Position numbers and translations under genes: made by a program
Assembly: GCF_041435055.1 (NCBI RefSeq)
Contig: NZ_CP108002.1
Span: 5,828,001-5,892,000, forward strand
From: Streptomyces sp. NBC_00341
Lineage (GTDB): Bacteria > Actinomycetota > Actinomycetes > Streptomycetales > Streptomycetaceae
Length of the DNA: 64,000 nucleotides
Direction: 5' to 3'
Notes under the pieces: generated by a model
Databases searched by the model: none
Told to the model about the DNA's origin: nothing
The model's input: only the letters and a program-made list of their open reading frames with translations
Shown: positions 48,195-57,442 of the stretch, piece after piece
Numbering within the stretch: the first letter of the stretch is position 1
How the letters are laid out: each line of letters begins with the position of its first letter

Positions 48195-48931
48195 ACACGC
48201 TGATCAAGCTCGAAGTGACCCGCACCCTGCGGAACAAGAAGTTCATGTTCTTCTCGATCATCTACCCGTCGGTGCTCTACGTGCTGATCTCCAGCACCCA
48301 GAACACCACCGACAAGGTGCCGCACACCGATCTGACCCTGCAGTCCTTCTTCATGGTCTCGATGGCCTCCTTCGGCGCGCTGACCGCCGTGCTGATGGGC
48401 AACAGCGAGCGCATCGCCAAGGAGCGCGAGAAGGGCTGGGTCCGCCAGCTCCGGCTGACCGCGCTGCCCAGCCGGGGGTACGTCCTGGCCAAGATCGCCA
48501 GCGCCGCGATGGTCACCCTGCCCTGCATCGTGGTCGTCTTCCTGGTCGCCGCCTCCGCCAAGCACGTACGGTTCGACCTCTGGCAGTGGCTGGCCCTGAC
48601 CGGGCTCATCTGGGCGGGTTCGCTCGTCTTCGCCGCTCTCGGGGTCGCCATCGGCTACATCGCCAGCGGTGACGCGGTCCGCCCGATCACCATGATCATC
48701 TACTTTGTGCTGTCGATCCTCGGCGGCCTGTGGATGCCGTCCTCGACCTTCCCGCAGTGGATCCAGAACATCTCCGAGTGGCTGCCCACGCACGCGTACG
48801 CTGCACTCGGCCAGTCCGTCGAGATGGGCGGCGCGCCGCATGCCAAGGACATCGCCATCCTCTGCGTCTACTTCCTGCTCTTCGCGGGCGGAGCGGCCTG
48901 GCTCTACCGTAAGGACACCCTGAAGGCGTGA
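48191..48931 (+). CDS. ABC-2 type exporter permease, module 1
   Basis: 246 residues, six hydrophobic segments (FMFFSIIYPSVLYVLIS, MVTLPCIVVVFLVAA, LIWAGSLVFAALGVAIGYI, PITMIIYFVLSILGGLWMP). The ABC-2 signature near the end reads GGLWMPSSTFPQWIQNISEWLPTHAYAALGQ. It overlaps both neighbours by 4 nt, giving a tightly coupled ABC-HK-RR operon. Confidence 0.88.
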   Translation: MNTLIKLEVTRTLRNKKFMFFSIIYPSVLYVLISSTQNTTDKVPHTDLTLQSFFMVSMASFGALTAVLMGNSERIAKEREKGWVRQLRLTALPSRGYVLAKIASAAMVTLPCIVVVFLVAASAKHVRFDLWQWLALTGLIWAGSLVFAALGVAIGYIASGDAVRPITMIIYFVLSILGGLWMPSSTFPQWIQNISEWLPTHAYAALGQSVEMGGAPHAKDIAILCVYFLLFAGGAAWLYRKDTLKA

Positions 48932-50109
48932 ACGAGGACGACGAGATGTCCATGGGTATCGGACGCCCGCCGGGGAACCGCAAGCAGATAGCGATCAAGA
49001 GCCTCTGGATCGGCGTCTGGCTCGCCTTCATGAGCGCTCCGATCAAGGATCTCGCCGACGGCACCCACACCCCGTGGGCGACCGCGCTCGGCACCCTCGG
49101 ACTGGTGGTCTTCGTCGGCTGCTACCTGCTCCTCGTCTTCCGCCCCTCACCGAGGATGCTCAGCCCGGTACAGGTCCGGATCGCGCTCACCTTCCTGAGC
49201 GCCCTCGCGGTCACGCTGTCCCTGACGCTCGGCAGCTCGTGGCTGGTCCTGTTCGTGTACGTCTCGGTCTCCGCGGGGGCCGCGCTGCCCCTGCGGACCG
49301 CCCGCTGGCTGATCCCCGCGGCCACCGCCGTGCTCGTCGCCATCGGTCTCACCGGCGGCCACCCCCGCGAGATCATCACGGCGCTGGTCTTCCCGGCGCT
49401 GCTCGGCGGATTCTCGATGACGGGCATCCGGCAGATGATCCTCACCACCATCCAGCTCCGCGAGGCCCGCGCCACCGTCGCCCAGCTCGCCGCGAACGAG
49501 GAACGGCTGCGGCTCGCCAGGGACCTGCACGACCTGCTCGGCCACTCCCTCTCGCTGATCACCCTCAAGAGCGAACTGGCCGGGCGGATGCTCCCCGACC
49601 ACCCGGAGCAGGCGGCCGCTCAGGTCGCGGACATCGAACAGGTCAGCCGGCAGGCCCTGGTGGACGTGCGCAGCGCGGTCACCGGCTACCGCCGCCCGAC
49701 CCTCCCCGGTGAACTGGCCGGTGCCCGGACCGCGCTCGCCGCCGCCGGGATCACCGCCGCCATTCCGGCCGAGCCGCCCGAGGACCTCCCCGAGAAGCCG
49801 GAGGAGGTGCTTGCCTGGGCCCTGCGGGAAGCCGTCACCAACGTCGTACGCCACAGCGGTGCCCGCAGCTGCGAGGTGACCCTCGCCCCGCGCCAGACCC
49901 TGGACGGGCGGGTCCTCGAACTCACCGTTTCCGACGACGGCCGCGGCGCCTCCGGTACGGCAGTCGGCAACGGCCTCACCGGCATCGCGGAGCGCCTCGC
50001 CACCGTCGACGGGACGCTGACCACCCGGGCCACCGACCCCCGTTCCGGGAAGGGCTTCACCATCACCCTCAGCGTGCCGGTCGAATCGGACCTAGGATTC
50101 CCGGAATGA
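48928..50109 (+). CDS. Sensor histidine kinase (NarL-partner, DesK-like), module 1
   Basis: 393 residues from GTG 48928. Five or so membrane segments in the first 150 residues, no large outer domain, so it probably senses the membrane or the exporter itself. DHp phosphoacceptor His201 in LARDLHDLLGHSLSLITLKSEL (HisKA_3). ATP-binding motifs VTNVVRHSGARSCEVT and VSDDGRGASGTAVGNGLTGIAERL. It resembles Bacillus DesK and partners the next gene. Confidence 0.9.
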   Translation: MNEDDEMSMGIGRPPGNRKQIAIKSLWIGVWLAFMSAPIKDLADGTHTPWATALGTLGLVVFVGCYLLLVFRPSPRMLSPVQVRIALTFLSALAVTLSLTLGSSWLVLFVYVSVSAGAALPLRTARWLIPAATAVLVAIGLTGGHPREIITALVFPALLGGFSMTGIRQMILTTIQLREARATVAQLAANEERLRLARDLHDLLGHSLSLITLKSELAGRMLPDHPEQAAAQVADIEQVSRQALVDVRSAVTGYRRPTLPGELAGARTALAAAGITAAIPAEPPEDLPEKPEEVLAWALREAVTNVVRHSGARSCEVTLAPRQTLDGRVLELTVSDDGRGASGTAVGNGLTGIAERLATVDGTLTTRATDPRSGKGFTITLSVPVESDLGFPE

Positions 50110-50717
50110 GCATGATCAGACTCCTCCTCGCCGAGGACCAGTCAATGGTGCGCGAAGCCCTGGCGGCGCTCCTCGGCCTGGAACCCGACATCGAGGTCGT
50201 CGCGCAGGTCGCCCGCGGTGACGAGGTGCTTGCCGCGGCCCGGGAACACCGGGTCGACGTGGCCCTCCTGGACATCGAGATGCCCGGCATGACGGGCATC
50301 GAGGCGGCGGCCGAGCTGCACCGCGAACTCCCCGGCGTGAAGGTCGTCGTCGTCACCACCTTCGGCCGGCCCGGCTACCTCCGCCGCGCGATGGAGTCGG
50401 GCGCCGACGCGTTCCTGGTGAAGGACGCCCCGGCGTCCCAGCTCGCGGCAGTGGTACGCAAGGTGCTCGCCGGCGAGCGCGTCATCGACCCGACCCTCGC
50501 GGCCGCCGCCCTCGCGGACGGGGCCAGCCCGCTGACCGACCGGGAGCGCGAGGTACTGCGCACGGCGGCGGACGGTTCCACCAACGCGGAGATCGCCGCG
50601 GTGCTGCACCTGTCCCAGGGCACGGTCCGCAACTACCTCTCCACGGCGATCCAGAAGCTGGCGGCGCGCAACCGTGCGGAGGCGGTCCGGATGGCACGGG
50701 AGAAGGGGTGGCTCTGA
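50106..50717 (+). CDS. NarL/DesR-type response regulator, module 1
   Basis: 203 residues, ATGA overlap with the kinase. Receiver domain with Asp56 (DVALLDIEMPGMTGIEA) and the C-terminal LuxR-type HTH (PLTDREREVLRTAADGSTNAEIAAVLHLSQGTVRNYLSTAIQKL). It probably controls its own operon through the inverted repeat at 47186. Confidence 0.9.
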   Translation: MSMIRLLLAEDQSMVREALAALLGLEPDIEVVAQVARGDEVLAAAREHRVDVALLDIEMPGMTGIEAAAELHRELPGVKVVVVTTFGRPGYLRRAMESGADAFLVKDAPASQLAAVVRKVLAGERVIDPTLAAAALADGASPLTDREREVLRTAADGSTNAEIAAVLHLSQGTVRNYLSTAIQKLAARNRAEAVRMAREKGWL

Positions 50718-50733
50718 CCGGGGCTCGGCCGGG

Positions 50734-50846
50734 CGGTAGTTCGGTAGTTCGGCAGCCCGATAGTTCGGCAGCTCGTCCGTGCGGCAGCTCGGTAGCGTGG
50801 CGGCCCGGCCGTGCTGTAGCTGTAGCCGTAGCCGTAGCCGTAGCCG
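50734..50846. repeat. Short tandem repeats between two converging regulator genes
   Basis: TAGTTCGG-type 8-mers (50737-50780) give way to CGTAGC 6-mers (about 50820-50845). Non-coding, 152-bp gap. Confidence 0.75.
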
Positions 50847-50869
50847 CGGACGCGCGCGGGGCCGGGGCC

Positions 50870-51553
50870 TCACCGGCCAGGTGACACCAGCCCCGCCTCG
50901 TACGCGATGATGACCAGCTGGACCCGGTCCCGCGCGTCGAGCTTGGCGAGCAGCCGGGTCAGATAGGTCTTCGCGGTGGCGACACTGATGAACAGCCGCT
51001 CCGCGATCTCCGCGTTCGACAGCCCGCTGCCGACCAGCACCAGCACCTCGCGCTCCCGGTCGGTGATCGCGGTGAGTGGCCGCGACGGCGAGGCGGAGGC
51101 GGGACGGCCCGCGAATTCCTTGATCAGCCGTCGGGTCACGCTCGGCGCGATCAGGGCATCGCCGGCCGCCACTACCCGGACCGCCGCCAGGATGTCGTCC
51201 AGCGCCATGTCCTTGACCAGGAACCCGGCCGCCCCGGCGCGCAGCGCCCCGTAGATGTAGTCGTCGTCGTCGAACGTCGTCAGGACCAGCACATGCGTGC
51301 CGCCGCTCCCCGCCGTGATCCGCTCGGTGGCCTCGATGCCGTTGAGCCCCGGCATCCGGATGTCCATCACGACGACGTCCGGGGCCAGTTGTTCGGTCAG
51401 GAGCACCGCCTCGTCGCCGGTGCCCGCCTCGCCCGCCACCTCGATGTCCGGGAGGTCGGCGATCACCATGCGCAGGGCGGCCCGGACCAGTGGCTGGTCG
51501 TCGGCGAGCAGCACCCGGACCGGGGGCGGGGCCGTCGCGTCCTGGTCGCTCAT
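50870..51553 (-). CDS. NarL-type response regulator, module 2
   Basis: 227 residues. Receiver Asp64 (DVVVMDIRMPGLNGIEATERI), LuxR-type HTH (AITDREREVLVLVGSGLSNAEIAERLFISVATAKTYLTRLLAKLDARDRVQ). Its start overlaps the kinase stop by 4 nt. Converges on module 1. Confidence 0.9.
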   Translation of the reverse strand: MSDQDATAPPPVRVLLADDQPLVRAALRMVIADLPDIEVAGEAGTGDEAVLLTEQLAPDVVVMDIRMPGLNGIEATERITAGSGGTHVLVLTTFDDDDYIYGALRAGAAGFLVKDMALDDILAAVRVVAAGDALIAPSVTRRLIKEFAGRPASASPSRPLTAITDREREVLVLVGSGLSNAEIAERLFISVATAKTYLTRLLAKLDARDRVQLVIIAYEAGLVSPGR

Positions 51554-52767
51554 GCCGCGTACTCCTCGGGTACCGGAAGCCGGGCCGTCACCCGGAAACC
51601 GCCCTCCGGACGCGGTGCGGCGGTGAACTCGCCGTGCAGCAGGGCGACCCGCTCCCGCATGCCGATCAGTCCGAACCCGCCGTCCGCGACCTTGCCGAGG
51701 CCCCGGCCGCCGTCCGCGACCTCAATGGCGAGCTCCTCGCGGCCGTACTCGACGGACACCCAGCAGGAACCGGTGGCCGCGTGCCGGACCACGTTGGTCA
51801 CCGACTCCTGGATGATGCGGAACGCCGACAGGTCGATGTCCGGGGGCAACGGCCGCCGCGCGCCCTGCCACCGGACATCGACCCGGACCCCGGCCGCGGT
51901 GGTGGCCCTCGCCAGCCGGTCGATGTCCGCGAGCCCCTCCGTGGGGTGCAGCGGCACCGCCTCCCGCCCCGGCTCCTCGGGCGCCGACACGTCCTGCCGC
52001 AGCGCACCGAGCATCCGGCGCAGCCCCGACAGCGTCTCCCGGCCGGCCGTCTCCACCGCGTGCATCGCCTCGCGGGCGGCATCCGGCTGGGTGTGCACGA
52101 CCCGGGCCGCCGCTCCCGCCTGCAGGGCGATGATGCCGACGCTGTGCGCGACCATGTCGTGCATCTCGCGGGCGATGCGCAGCCGTTCCGTTATGACCGC
52201 CTGGTCGGCGGCCCGCGCGGCCAGCTTCTCGCCGTGCCGGCGGGTCTCGTACGTCGAGCCGCCCACCAGCCAGGCGACGATCGCGGTCAGCGCGACGACG
52301 AGCTCCGCCGACGTACCGACGTGCCACCCGGCCAGCAGCCGGACAGCCAGGAATCCGGCGACGACGCCCAGCGCCATCAGGAGGGCGACGAGACCGGTCC
52401 GGCGCGACCGGGAGGCGGTGATGAAGTACAGCGCCACATCGGCGGCCAGGAACTGGGCGAGCGGTATCTCCCCCACGCTCAGCGAGAACGTGGCGGTCGT
52501 CGCGGCGCCCAGCACCAGCGCCAGGCCGGTCAGCGGGCGCCGCTCCATCACCAGACAGCCGCCCGCGGCCAGGGCCGTGGCGAGCAGCTGGGTCAGCAGA
52601 CCGTCCCACCGGTAGAGCAGCATCCCGGGCCGGACGGAAGGCTCGAACTCCCCGGGCAGCCGCACCCGCACGAGGAACGTGAGCAGCACGCCCGTGTACC
52701 AGGCCATGCCCACCCACCAACCCGGCGGTACGCGCTTGAGCAGGGGAACGGAGAGTGAGGGGGACAT
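51550..52767 (-). CDS. Sensor histidine kinase (HisKA_3), module 2
   Basis: 405 residues from ATG 52767. About six membrane segments up to residue 170, phosphoacceptor His203 in RIAREMHDMVAHSVGIIALQAGAAARV, ATP-binding VTNVVRHAATGSCWVSVEY and VADGGRGLGKVADGGFGLIGMRERV. No ribosome-binding site precedes the start; TACGAT sits 6 nt upstream, so the transcript may be leaderless. The longer frame to 52854 is rejected. Divergent from an ABC exporter it probably controls. Confidence 0.88.
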   Translation of the reverse strand: MSPSLSVPLLKRVPPGWWVGMAWYTGVLLTFLVRVRLPGEFEPSVRPGMLLYRWDGLLTQLLATALAAGGCLVMERRPLTGLALVLGAATTATFSLSVGEIPLAQFLAADVALYFITASRSRRTGLVALLMALGVVAGFLAVRLLAGWHVGTSAELVVALTAIVAWLVGGSTYETRRHGEKLAARAADQAVITERLRIAREMHDMVAHSVGIIALQAGAAARVVHTQPDAAREAMHAVETAGRETLSGLRRMLGALRQDVSAPEEPGREAVPLHPTEGLADIDRLARATTAAGVRVDVRWQGARRPLPPDIDLSAFRIIQESVTNVVRHAATGSCWVSVEYGREELAIEVADGGRGLGKVADGGFGLIGMRERVALLHGEFTAAPRPEGGFRVTARLPVPEEYAA

Positions 52768-52811
52768 GCGCCGATCGTAACCAGCGCCGCCCCGGCCCGG
52801 CATCGGACCAC

Positions 52812-52836
52812 GGTTGTACACCCCTGGCTGACAACC
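52812..52836. promoter_or_regulatory. Candidate operator between TCS 2 and ABC exporter 2
   Basis: GGTTGT (52812-52817), 13-nt spacer, ACAACC (52831-52836), in the 134-bp divergent region. Could be the binding site of the module 2 response regulator. Confidence 0.35.
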
Positions 52837-52901
52837 CGCCCCGGCAGGTGTCACCGACGGTCCGATGACGAACGCGGTTGGCGGACGGCACCGTTGGGAG
52901 C

Positions 52902-53810
52902 GTGATCGAAGTCAACGGGCTGACCAAGCGATACGGCGCGGCAACCGCCGTCAAGGACCTCACCTTCACCGTACGGCCGGGCGAAGTCACCGGCTTCCTC
53001 GGACCGAACGGGGCCGGCAAGACCACCACCCTGCGCATGCTTCTGGGTCTCGTCGAACCCACCGCCGGAACGGCCACCCTCCGGGGCCGGCCGTTCCGCG
53101 ACCATCCGCGCGGACTGCGCCACGTCGGCGCCCTGCTCGATGCGGGCGACGTCCACGGCGGCCGCACCGCCCACGCCCATCTCGCCATGCTGGCCCGGAG
53201 CAACGCCATCCCGCGCGCCCGGGTGGACGGACTGCTTCAGGAAGTGGGCCTCGCCGGAGCCGCCCGTCGACGCATAGGCGGCTTCTCGCTCGGGATGCGC
53301 CAGCGGCTGGGCATCGCCACCGCACTGCTCGGCGACCCGCCGGTCCTGCTCTTCGACGAACCGCTCAACGGCCTCGATCCGGAAGGAGTTCTCTGGGTGC
53401 GCGGGCTCTTCCGGCGGCTGGCGGCCGAGGGCCGTACGGTATTTGTCTCCAGCCACCTGATGACCGAGATGGAGCACACCGCCGACCGGCTCGTCGTCAT
53501 CGGGCGCGGCGAACTCATCGCCGCCGAGAGCCTCTCCGCGTTCGCCGCCCGGGGCACCCGGCTGAGCGTGACCGTGGGCACGCCCGACACCGCCGCCCTC
53601 ACCCCGCTGCTCACCGCCGAGGGCGCCTCGGTGGAACGGGACGGCGACCGGCTCACGGTGACCGGCCTGACCGCCACCCGGATCGGTGAACTGGCCTTCC
53701 GGCACCGCGTGATGCTGCACGAACTCACCACGTCAGGCGCTTCGTTGGAGGAAGCGTTCATGGAGCTCACCGCGGACAGTGTCGACTACCTCGCAGGAGA
53801 CCCCCGATGA
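52902..53810 (+). CDS. ABC exporter ATPase (DrrA/BcrA type), module 2
   Basis: 302 residues from GTG 52902 (MIEVNGLTKRYGAATAVKDLTF); the upstream TTG 52878 is less likely. Walker A GPNGAGKTTTLRMLLGL, signature FSLGMRQRLGIATALLGDP, Walker B VLLFDEPLNGLDPEGV. C-terminal GASLEEAFMELTADSVDYLAG is typical of BcrA-like ATPases linked to peptide antibiotic defence. GGGAG is too close to act well, so the mRNA may be leaderless. It overlaps the permease by ATGA. Confidence 0.88.
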   Translation: MIEVNGLTKRYGAATAVKDLTFTVRPGEVTGFLGPNGAGKTTTLRMLLGLVEPTAGTATLRGRPFRDHPRGLRHVGALLDAGDVHGGRTAHAHLAMLARSNAIPRARVDGLLQEVGLAGAARRRIGGFSLGMRQRLGIATALLGDPPVLLFDEPLNGLDPEGVLWVRGLFRRLAAEGRTVFVSSHLMTEMEHTADRLVVIGRGELIAAESLSAFAARGTRLSVTVGTPDTAALTPLLTAEGASVERDGDRLTVTGLTATRIGELAFRHRVMLHELTTSGASLEEAFMELTADSVDYLAGDPR

Positions 53811-54661
53811 CCACGGTGACGACCGCCCCCGCGGGCCACGAGACACACGACGAGCCCCACGCACGTTTCGGTGATCTGCTGGCCGCCGAGTGGCTCAAGA
53901 CGTGGTCGCTGCGCTCGACCCCCTGGCTGTACGTGGTCACCGCCCTGGCCGTCATCGCGTTCAACGCCGGTACGGCGTACGACCACTACAAGTACTGGTA
54001 CCAGTACGACGCGCAGAGCCGTACCTCGTTCATCGCCAACGGCATCCCGCTCGTCGACGCCTTCACCGCGAACTCCGCCATGGTGCTGGTCCTGGCCCTG
54101 GCCGCGATCGGCGCCGTGTCGATCACCGGCGAGTACGGCACCGGACTGATCCGCACCACGTTCACCGCCGTCCCCGCCAGGCGTTCGGTGATGGCCGCCA
54201 AGGCACTCGTCCTCGCGGCGATCACCACTGTCTTCGGCGCACTCGTCGCCGCCGCCTCGTTCGCCTCGACCCAGGCGATCCTCTCCGGCCGCGACGCCTC
54301 GGTGCCCCTCGGCCATCCGGATGCCCTACGCGTCATCGTGGCCTCCGCGCTGCTCGCGCCGGTTGCCGCGCTCGCCGGACTGGCGATCGGCTCGGTGATC
54401 CGGCATACCGGGGGCTCCATAGTCGGCTGCGTGGTGGTGCTGCTCCTGCTTCCCATAGTCCTGAGCTCCCGCCGCCACCTGACGGCGGTGCTCCAGCACA
54501 CCCTGCCCTTCAGTGCGTGGGAGCGCTTGACGAGCACGCAGACGCAGCGCTCCAACGAACTCTTCCCGTGGGGGACCGGCGGAGCCTGGGCGGTCTACGC
54601 TCTCTGGGCACTGGCGGCAGGCGTACTGACGGTGGTCTCGGTGCACCGCCGGGACCAGTGA
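53807..54661 (+). CDS. ABC-2 type exporter permease, module 2
   Basis: 284 residues. A His/Glu-rich tail of about 25 residues, then six membrane segments (LYVVTALAVIAFNAG, AMVLVLALAAIGAVSITGEYGTGLIRTTF, ALLAPVAALAGLAIGSVI, VGCVVVLLLLPIVLS, AVYALWALAAGVLTVVSV). The large outer loop after helix 1 (AYDHYKYWYQYDAQSRTS) is rich in Tyr. Its last codons and stop lie inside the first unit of a 15-bp repeat. Confidence 0.88.
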   Translation: MTTVTTAPAGHETHDEPHARFGDLLAAEWLKTWSLRSTPWLYVVTALAVIAFNAGTAYDHYKYWYQYDAQSRTSFIANGIPLVDAFTANSAMVLVLALAAIGAVSITGEYGTGLIRTTFTAVPARRSVMAAKALVLAAITTVFGALVAAASFASTQAILSGRDASVPLGHPDALRVIVASALLAPVAALAGLAIGSVIRHTGGSIVGCVVVLLLLPIVLSSRRHLTAVLQHTLPFSAWERLTSTQTQRSNELFPWGTGGAWAVYALWALAAGVLTVVSVHRRDQ

Positions 54662-54694
54662 CTGCGGGACCAGTGACGCCGGGACCAGCGACAG
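54650..54694. repeat. 15-bp tandem repeat at the end of ABC exporter 2
   Basis: CGGGACCAGTGACTG (54650), CGGGACCAGTGACGC (54665) and CGGGACCAGCGACAG (54680). The stop codon 54659-54661 is in the first unit. Confidence 0.85.
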
Positions 54695-54967
54695 CGGGGA
54701 GCCGTCGAGCCCCGTGAAGGCGGCGGACCGGCGGAACCAGTGGTGGCGGGGGATGGACGGGCGGCTGCCGGGCGGCCCACTGTATCCAGTTGTCCAACTC
54801 ACCTTCCCTGCAAGTTATTTCAGAAACATTCCGGAAACCCTTGCGTCACCTCTTGACGTGTCCATCTCTGGAGCGGCAGGCTCCGAACTCCCCCCACGGT
54901 GGCCAGGCGCGTGGCTGCCCACGCCGGGTGCGGGCCCTGCCCGTACCCGCGACCGAAGGAGCCGCAG
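54662..54967 (+). promoter_or_regulatory. Alpha-amylase promoter and candidate operators
   Basis: Two adjacent 11-bp direct repeats ATTTCAGAAAC (54817-54827) and ATTCCGGAAAC (54828-54838) are flanked by CTGCAAG (54808-54814) and CTTGC (54840-54844), the half-site type known for MalR-controlled amylase genes of Streptomyces. TTGACG (54853-54858) with an 18-bp spacer to CAGGCT (54877-54882) is a plausible promoter. Nothing else recognised apart from the 15-bp repeat at the start. Confidence 0.5.
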
Positions 54968-56344
54968 ATGAGTTCCCGCGCCGCTCGCGCGACACTGGCC
55001 GGACTGCTCGCAGCCGCCGGTATCACCGCCCTCGCCCCCTGGACCTCCCAGGCGACCCCACCGGGCGAAAGGACCGTCACCGCGACCTTGTTCGAGTGGA
55101 AGTACGACGCGGTGGCCCGTGCCTGTACCGACTCGCTCGGTCCGGCCGGCTACGGCTTCGTCGAGGTCTCGCCCGCGTCCGAGCACATCCAGGGCGACCA
55201 GTGGTGGACCTCGTACCAGCCCGTCAGTTACAGGATCGCCGGTCGCCTCGGTGACCGCGACGCCTTCACGTCGATGGTGGAGAGCTGCCATTCGGCAGGG
55301 GTGAAGGTCGTCGCGGACGCCGTCATCAACCACATGTCGTCCGGCTCCGGCACCGGGACCGGCGGGACGGCGTACACGAAGTACGACTACCCCGGTTTTT
55401 TCCAGGACCAGGACTTCCACGCCTGCCGCAAGGACATCAGCAACTACGGAGACCGCGCCGACGTCCAGAACTGCGAACTGGTCGGTCTGGCCGACCTCGA
55501 CACCGGCAGCGACGCCGTCCGTACGACGATCGCCGGCTACCTCTCCGACCTGCGCGGCATGGGCGTCGACGGCTTCCGCATCGACGCCGCCAAGCACATG
55601 GCGGCGGATGACATCGCCGCCATCAAGGGCAAGATGGCCGACCCGGGCTTCTGGGTCACCGAGGTCATCTACGGCGGCGGCGAGGCCGTGCAGCCCGACG
55701 AGTACACGGGCGTGGGTGATGTCGACGAGTTCCGCTACGGCGGCCACCTCAAGAGCGCCTTCCAGGGTGGCGGTATCACCGGCCTGAAGGACATAGCCGA
55801 CGGCAAGCTGCCGAGCGCGAACGCCCGAACGTTCGTCGACAACTGGGACACCGAGCGCAACGGCTCCACGCTGACGTACAAGGACGGCGCGGCCTACACC
55901 CTGGCCAACGTCTTCATGCTGGCCTCGCCCTACGGCTCCCCGAACGTCTTCTCCGGCTACGAGTGGTCGGACAAGGACGCCGGCCCGCCCAACGGCGGCG
56001 CGGCGGCCTGCGGCAGCGACGGCTGGACCTGCACGCACGCACAGACCGCCATCACCGGCATGGTCGGCTTCCACAACGCCACCGAGGGCGCCCAGCTGAC
56101 CGACTGGTGGGACAACGGCTCGTCGGCCATCGCCTTCGGCCGCGGTGACAAGGGCTTCGTGGCCATCAACATCGGCGACGACGCCCTCCAGCAGACGTTC
56201 ACCACCTCGCTGGCCGCGGGCACCTATTGCAACGTGGCCCAGGCCGCCCCGGACGCCTGCGACGGCCACACCGTGGAGGTCGGTGACGACGGCACCGTGA
56301 CGGCGGCCGTCCCGGCGAAGGGCGCGCTGGCCCTGCATGCCTGA
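54968..56344 (+). CDS. Secreted GH13 alpha-amylase
   Basis: 458 residues from ATG 54968 (ribosome-binding site AAGGAGCC). Signal peptide [31 protein letters not shown]13 regions: [22 protein letters not shown] (nucleophile Asp206), III WVTEVIY (acid Glu232), [12 protein letters not shown] (Asp294). Region IV has Trp293 where most amylases have His. The C-terminal AamyC-like beta domain ([17 protein letters not shown]) is present; no starch-binding CBM20 follows, so this is the short form. It degrades starch outside the cell. A terminator shared with the next gene follows. Confidence 0.92.
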   Translation: MSSRAARATLAGLLAAAGITALAPWTSQATPPGERTVTATLFEWKYDAVARACTDSLGPAGYGFVEVSPASEHIQGDQWWTSYQPVSYRIAGRLGDRDAFTSMVESCHSAGVKVVADAVINHMSSGSGTGTGGTAYTKYDYPGFFQDQDFHACRKDISNYGDRADVQNCELVGLADLDTGSDAVRTTIAGYLSDLRGMGVDGFRIDAAKHMAADDIAAIKGKMADPGFWVTEVIYGGGEAVQPDEYTGVGDVDEFRYGGHLKSAFQGGGITGLKDIADGKLPSANARTFVDNWDTERNGSTLTYKDGAAYTLANVFMLASPYGSPNVFSGYEWSDKDAGPPNGGAAACGSDGWTCTHAQTAITGMVGFHNATEGAQLTDWWDNGSSAIAFGRGDKGFVAINIGDDALQQTFTTSLAAGTYCNVAQAAPDACDGHTVEVGDDGTVTAAVPAKGALALHA

Positions 56345-56368
56345 GCCGCTCCTCCGGCACACGCACCG

Positions 56369-56414
56369 CCGCCCGGCAGGTGTGGGGTCCTGGTGGACCC
56401 CGCCTGCCGGGCGG
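56369..56414. terminator. Bidirectional terminator between the amylase and L,D-transpeptidase genes
   Basis: Outer arms CCGCCCGGCAGG (56369-56380) and CCTGCCGGGCGG (56403-56414), inner stem GGGGTCC/GGACCCC with a 4-nt loop and a small internal bulge. It lies between two converging genes. Confidence 0.8.
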
Positions 56415-56443
56415 GAACGCTCAGTCGGGCAGTGCGTGTCCCG

Positions 56444-57442
56444 CTACAGCGCGGCTGTGGTCTTCGCGCCGCTCGCGCTTCCGTCCAGCCACTGGGACCA
56501 CGACAGGTTGAAGGACGCGTAGCCGTTGTCGGCGGACGCCTTGGCGCGCGGGGAGCCGGTGACCGTGATGGGGTCGCCCTGCTTCACCTGGCCGTAGAAC
56601 CACTTCGCGTCGGCCAGCGAGAGGTGCACGCAGCCGTGCGAGCCGAGGGCGCTGCCGCTGCCCGGGTTGGTGTCACCGGTGGAGAAGTGGACGTAGGTGC
56701 CCGACTGGGTGAGGTGGATGTCCCAGGGGAGGGTCAGGTCGTAATAGTTCGCATCGCCCTTGTTGCAGCTGATGCCGACGCTGCAGGACGTCATGTGGAC
56801 CTTCTCCTGCTTGTCGATCACTGCCATGGTGCCGTTCCAGGTCGGGTACTGGGCGCTGCCCGCGTTGATGGAGAGTGTGCGGACAGCGGCGCCGTTACGG
56901 GTGACCTTCATGGTGTGACCGGTGACCGAGGCGTCGGCCCGGACGTCGTCGCCGATGGTGAAGGAGTGGGTGTAGCCGTGCGTGCCGTAGCGGCCGCTGC
57001 CGTTGGAGACGTCCTTCAGGTCGGCGTCGATGCGCACCTTGGTGCCGGACTTCCAGTAGTTCTGCGGACGCCAGTCGACCCGCTTGTCACCCATCCAGTG
57101 CCAGGCACCGGTCGTGGGGACGGACGCGGAGATCTTGAGGTGCTTCTCGATGTTCGAACGGGCCGAGGTCGCCACCGGGTTGGTGAAGATCACGGAGACC
57201 GGCATGGCGACGCCGACCGTTGCCTTATCCAGTGGCGCGATCGTCTCCAGCAGCATCGGCGGACCCGAGGGATGCGTGTGCGACGGCGACGGGTGCGCGC
57301 TCGCGGACGCCCCGCCGGAGGAGCCGCCCTTCCAGTCTCCGGAGTCGGCCGAGGCCGATCCCTTGCCACCGCAAGCGCTCGTTCCCGCGAGTACCGCGCT
57401 CACCAGCAACGCGATCCCTATAACGCCCTTGCCCCGCCGCAT
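56444..57442 (-). CDS. L,D-transpeptidase (YkuD domain) with Ig-like domains
   Basis: 332 residues from ATG 57442 with GGAG about 9 nt upstream. Signal peptide ending near LAGTSACGG; the Cys could be lipid-modified, but the lipobox is imperfect. A Ser/Gly/His/Pro-rich spacer is followed by a Big_10-like domain (ETIAPLDKATVGVAMPVSVIFTNPV) and the YkuD domain with HFSTGDTNPGSGSALGSHGCVHLSLADAKWFYG, nucleophile Cys271. It forms 3-3 cross-links in peptidoglycan or attaches proteins to it, outside the membrane. Confidence 0.92.
   Translation of the reverse strand: MRRGKGVIGIALLVSAVLAGTSACGGKGSASADSGDWKGGSSGGASASAHPSPSHTHPSGPPMLLETIAPLDKATVGVAMPVSVIFTNPVATSARSNIEKHLKISASVPTTGAWHWMGDKRVDWRPQNYWKSGTKVRIDADLKDVSNGSGRYGTHGYTHSFTIGDDVRADASVTGHTMKVTRNGAAVRTLSINAGSAQYPTWNGTMAVIDKQEKVHMTSCSVGISCNKGDANYYDLTLPWDIHLTQSGTYVHFSTGDTNPGSGSALGSHGCVHLSLADAKWFYGQVKQGDPITVTGSPRAKASADNGYASFNLSWSQWLDGSASGAKTTAAL

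Noticed and set aside
47259..50717. Bacillus-type desKR lipid desaturation system
   Set aside because: The kinase and regulator resemble DesK/DesR, but no desaturase is present; the operon includes an exporter instead.
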